Virus record (IMG/VR): IMGVR_UViG_3300012204_000085
Coordinates: 1 to 29,642 of that record
From: a virus
Strand: one strand, 5' to 3'
DNA: 29,642 nucleotides
A model generated the notes under the pieces. The model did not search any database. It saw only the letters and a program-made list of their open reading frames with translations, and was not told the origin of the DNA. This document shows positions 27,174 to 29,642 of this stretch, in pieces (the stretch's first letter is position 1; every line of letters begins with the position of its first letter). Position numbers and translations under genes: made by a program.

Positions 27174-28577
27174 TCACTGCCCCTTTCCCGCGTAGCGCAT
27201 CGAGGGTGGGAACAGGTTGTCGAACATGGCGTCCTCGGCCGCCTCGTCCGATGTGACGTCCCCGCCGTGGCCGAGCTCGGCGACCGCCAGCGCGGTGTTC
27301 TTCTGCAGGCTCGCGATCAGCGTGCGGGTGCCCTCAGGGTCGGCGTCCCACAGCTTGGCGAAGTGGTCGCGCTGCGCCGGGGTGAACTTGCCGTCCCGCA
27401 CCGCCTGCGCGACGACCTGGTCGCGCTCCTCGCGCTCTCGACGCGCCTCGCGCGCCTCCAGCCGCTTGATGGTGTTCTGCATCTGCTCCCAGGCCGAGTC
27501 CGACACCAGGCGCATCCCGGCCGGGACCGCCCCGTTCGGCTTGACCACCGGCGGGGCCGGCTCGTTCTGGTCGCCGGGCGGGTTGGCGGGCGGTCCCGCC
27601 TGTCCGAGGCCGGCCGCGGCCAGCGCCGCGGTCACCTCGGTGTCGGGGGCGTCGGATGCGAGACCCAGCGCCTCCCGGATCTTGGCTGCGTCCACTGACG
27701 CCTCCTTCGGGTTCGGATCGACCACCGTCGGGTCGGCGGTGGTTGTCTTCGTGGCCTCGCCGCGGATGCGCTGGGCCGCCTGCGCGGCTGCGGCCAGCGC
27801 GGCATCCGGCGGCGCCGACGATCGCCCGGCCTTGCGGCCGGCCAACGTCGGGGCCGGCGCATTTTCCCGCCCCTGGTACACGAACGGCGACAGGTCCAGG
27901 CGGTCCTGCGAGCGCAGCGTGTCCCACATGTCCCACAGACCGGCCTTACGGCCCGGCGTGACCTTGCGGCCCGTCGCGGTGCCCTTGTCCTCGTCGGTGG
28001 CGACCCGGTCGGCCAGCCCCGCCTTCACCGCCTCCTCGGCCGAGTACCAGGTCTCGGCCTTCATCAGCTCCCGCCACTCGTCGACGGTGCCGCCGGCCTT
28101 GGCCGCGTAGGTGGAGGCGATCGCCTCGGCGGTCGACTCCAGCTGCCGGGCCACCTTCTGCATCTCGTCGACGTCACCGACCGCCCAGGTTCGCGGGTTG
28201 TGGACCATCATCTGGCTGCCGAGGCCCATGACGACCTCGTCGCCGGCCATCGCGATGACGCTGCCGGAGCTGGCCGCCATCCCGTCGACCATCACCCGCA
28301 CGTCGGCGCGGTGCTGGCGGAGCATGTTGGCGATCGCCACCCCCTCGGAGACCTCCCCGCCGGGGGTGTTGAGGTGCAGCACGATGTGGTCGACGTCCAG
28401 GCCCGCGACGTCGCGGACGAAGTCGTCGGCGCTGAGCCCCCACCAGCCGCCGACGACGTCGTACAGGTACACGTCCGCGGTGGTGCGCTCTGGCCCGTCG
28501 CCGTCGGCCTCGGCGACCACCGGGCCGACGTGGTACCAGGGTCGCGGCCCGGCCGGCGCGTTCGGGGGTTGCGGCAT
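27174..28577 (-). CDS. ClpP-like head maturation protease with scaffold-like C-terminal domain (467 aa)
   Basis: The N-terminal 200 residues are a ClpP/S14-type protease: DVDHIVLHLNTPGGEVSEGV, DGMAASSGSVIAMAGDEVVM with the nucleophilic Ser in AASSG, and SQMMVHNPRTWAVGDVDEMQ with the catalytic His. A proline-rich linker follows, then a helical C-terminal domain: NTIKRLEAREARREREERDQ and FTPAQRDHFAKLWDADPEGT, which resembles internal scaffolds fused to proteases in other phages. The protease would cut itself and the scaffold once the shell has formed. It lies just after the portal gene. Confidence 0.88.
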   Translation of the reverse strand: MPQPPNAPAGPRPWYHVGPVVAEADGDGPERTTADVYLYDVVGGWWGLSADDFVRDVAGLDVDHIVLHLNTPGGEVSEGVAIANMLRQHRADVRVMVDGMAASSGSVIAMAGDEVVMGLGSQMMVHNPRTWAVGDVDEMQKVARQLESTAEAIASTYAAKAGGTVDEWRELMKAETWYSAEEAVKAGLADRVATDEDKGTATGRKVTPGRKAGLWDMWDTLRSQDRLDLSPFVYQGRENAPAPTLAGRKAGRSSAPPDAALAAAAQAAQRIRGEATKTTTADPTVVDPNPKEASVDAAKIREALGLASDAPDTEVTAALAAAGLGQAGPPANPPGDQNEPAPPVVKPNGAVPAGMRLVSDSAWEQMQNTIKRLEAREARREREERDQVVAQAVRDGKFTPAQRDHFAKLWDADPEGTRTLIASLQKNTALAVAELGHGGDVTSDEAAEDAMFDNLFPPSMRYAGKGQ

Positions 28578-28589
28578 CGTGTGTTCTCC

Positions 28590-29642
28590 TCAGTGGTCGA
28601 GGCCGGGGATCGGCGGCTGGAGCGGGGCCGGCAGGCGGCGTCGAGCCCGGGCCGCTGCGGGTGGTGCCGCGGGCGGCTCGTCGGCGGGCGCCGGCTCGTA
28701 GTCCGGTGTCGGGTCGGGGTTCGGCGGTAGGCCGTGCTGCTGGCGTGCCGCCTGCTCCAGGACCGGATCCGGCCGCAGGATGCCGGCGTCGACGAGCATC
28801 TTCAGCGCCGCCGCGGTCGCCGTCTGCCGGCTGCCGATCTCATCGAAGACGATCTTCGGGGCGGGTTCGTCCACGCCGAAGTTGACGTCGACCAGGTCCT
28901 CGACGATGTGTTGGCTCGCGGTGTCCGCGACCGCCTGGGCCAACGCTTGCAGGCTCAGGGTGAAGAAGTCGGCGAACGTGGCGCCCAGCGCCCACGAGCC
29001 CGTCTGGGTGCCCAACGTGAGGAAATGGGCGAGGACACCCTTGGCGATCTGCTCGTCGTGGTAACGGATCGCCGGGTTCGCGTCCGGCAGGTCCCCCTCC
29101 ACACCGACCAGCCGAATCTTCGCCCCGTTCGGGATGGCCGCACCGGCCGCCTCCCCGGACCGCCACGAGGTGGCGATCTCCTGGCCCTTGTCGAGGCTCT
29201 TCTCCTTCTCCGCCGCCTCATAGACCGGGATGCCCATGCCGTTGCGCTCGATCGTCTGCGCCTGCACCCGCAACAGCCGATCCTTGATCAGCCAGTTCTT
29301 GTACCCCGCCCGCAGCAGCGACCGGCCGACCCAGTTACCGGCCTCGCGCTCATGCACGTACCCCACCAGCCGGTTGACCGGCATCGGCCGCGCCCGCGGC
29401 CCCGCCATGGTGCCCCACTGGCTGACCGAGACGAGGCCGCCGTCCTCCGCAACGTCGATCTTCTCGATGGTCTTCGGCATCCGCGGCGCCAGCTTCCGCA
29501 GCCGCGCCCGCCGGCCGTCGTCATCGACGCGGTACACCTGCTCGAAGTACATGTGCCCGTACACCAGCATCAGCAGGGCGTGCCGCAGATGCTCCGGCCA
29601 GGAGAACCGGTCCCGGGTGCGCGGTGCCGGCCTGGGCGTGGC
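28590..29642 (-). CDS. Portal protein, 5' end outside the window (partial, at least 350 aa)
   Basis: The frame is open to the right edge without a start that fits, so the gene continues beyond 29642. Seen: FSWPEHLRHALLMLVYGHMY, FEQVYRVDDDGRRARLRKLA, VGYVHEREAGNWVGRSLLRA and GYKNWLIKDRLLRVQAQTIE, typical of the portal family related to Mu gp29 (DUF935-like). The C-terminus is a proline-rich tail ending PLQPPIPGLDH. The portal forms the DNA channel and binds the terminase, which should lie to the right. Confidence 0.87.
   Translation of the reverse strand, partial: ATPRPAPRTRDRFSWPEHLRHALLMLVYGHMYFEQVYRVDDDGRRARLRKLAPRMPKTIEKIDVAEDGGLVSVSQWGTMAGPRARPMPVNRLVGYVHEREAGNWVGRSLLRAGYKNWLIKDRLLRVQAQTIERNGMGIPVYEAAEKEKSLDKGQEIATSWRSGEAAGAAIPNGAKIRLVGVEGDLPDANPAIRYHDEQIAKGVLAHFLTLGTQTGSWALGATFADFFTLSLQALAQAVADTASQHIVEDLVDVNFGVDEPAPKIVFDEIGSRQTATAAALKMLVDAGILRPDPVLEQAARQQHGLPPNPDPTPDYEPAPADEPPAAPPAAARARRRLPAPLQPPIPGLDH

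Overview
The window is very GC-rich DNA with frequent GTG starts, strong GGAGG ribosome sites and overlapping stop/start codons. It looks like an actinobacterium, probably Micromonosporaceae or a relative; the genus is my inference. Nearly all of it looks like mobile-element DNA integrated at a tRNA gene.

Left edge (1-2.2 kb): positions 135-181 hold only the 3' half of a tRNA-Thr(CGT) on the minus strand. Next to it are TGCAACCC-type repeats that look like integrase arm sites. This is the expected scar of a tyrosine-integrase element lying to the right. Then come an XRE/TPR regulator, a KorSA/TraR-like GntR regulator and a short operon of small unknown genes (2.4-3.3 kb). These are typical of actinomycete integrative conjugative elements or of a prophage regulatory end. 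No integrase, replication or FtsK-type transfer gene is in the window.

CRISPR region (3.3-9.7 kb): a complete plus-strand type V CRISPR-Cas locus. It encodes a 666-aa effector that I identify as Cas12m (type V-M), a Cas4-Cas1 fusion interrupted by a -1 frameshift, Cas2, a leader, and an array of about 32 repeats (36 bp) with 31 spacers. The RuvC-I aspartate of Cas12m is a histidine (HLGWR), so the effector probably binds DNA without cutting it. The leader-proximal spacer (7505-7541) matches 16401-16437 at 37 of 37 bases. That site lies inside a tail gene of the adjacent prophage and has TTTT directly 5', where a type V PAM belongs. The locus therefore appears to target a phage resident in the same DNA molecule.

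Accessory region (9.8-11.9 kb): a small HTH protein faces a DUF2637-type membrane protein across a palindromic operator. A small unknown protein and a lipoprotein follow, bounded by strong terminator hairpins.

Phage late region (11.9-29.6 kb, minus strand, read right to left): portal (runs off the window), ClpP-like head protease with a scaffold-like tail, decoration protein, HK97-fold capsid, connectors, tail tube, tail chaperones with a frameshift, tape measure, distal tail protein, Gp37-like tail protein, tail fibre-like proteins, then a lysis-like end (possible zinc peptidase, membrane/coiled-coil protein, small proteins, holin-like protein). This is a siphovirus layout. A plus-strand promoter carrying a perfect SOS-box core (13774-13787) interrupts the late region.

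How the parts may fit together: the self-targeted site lies upstream of the lysis-like genes in the direction of late transcription. A bound, non-cutting Cas12m could therefore block late expression and stabilise lysogeny instead of killing the cell. That functional link is inference; the spacer match, the HLG motif and the gene order are seen directly.
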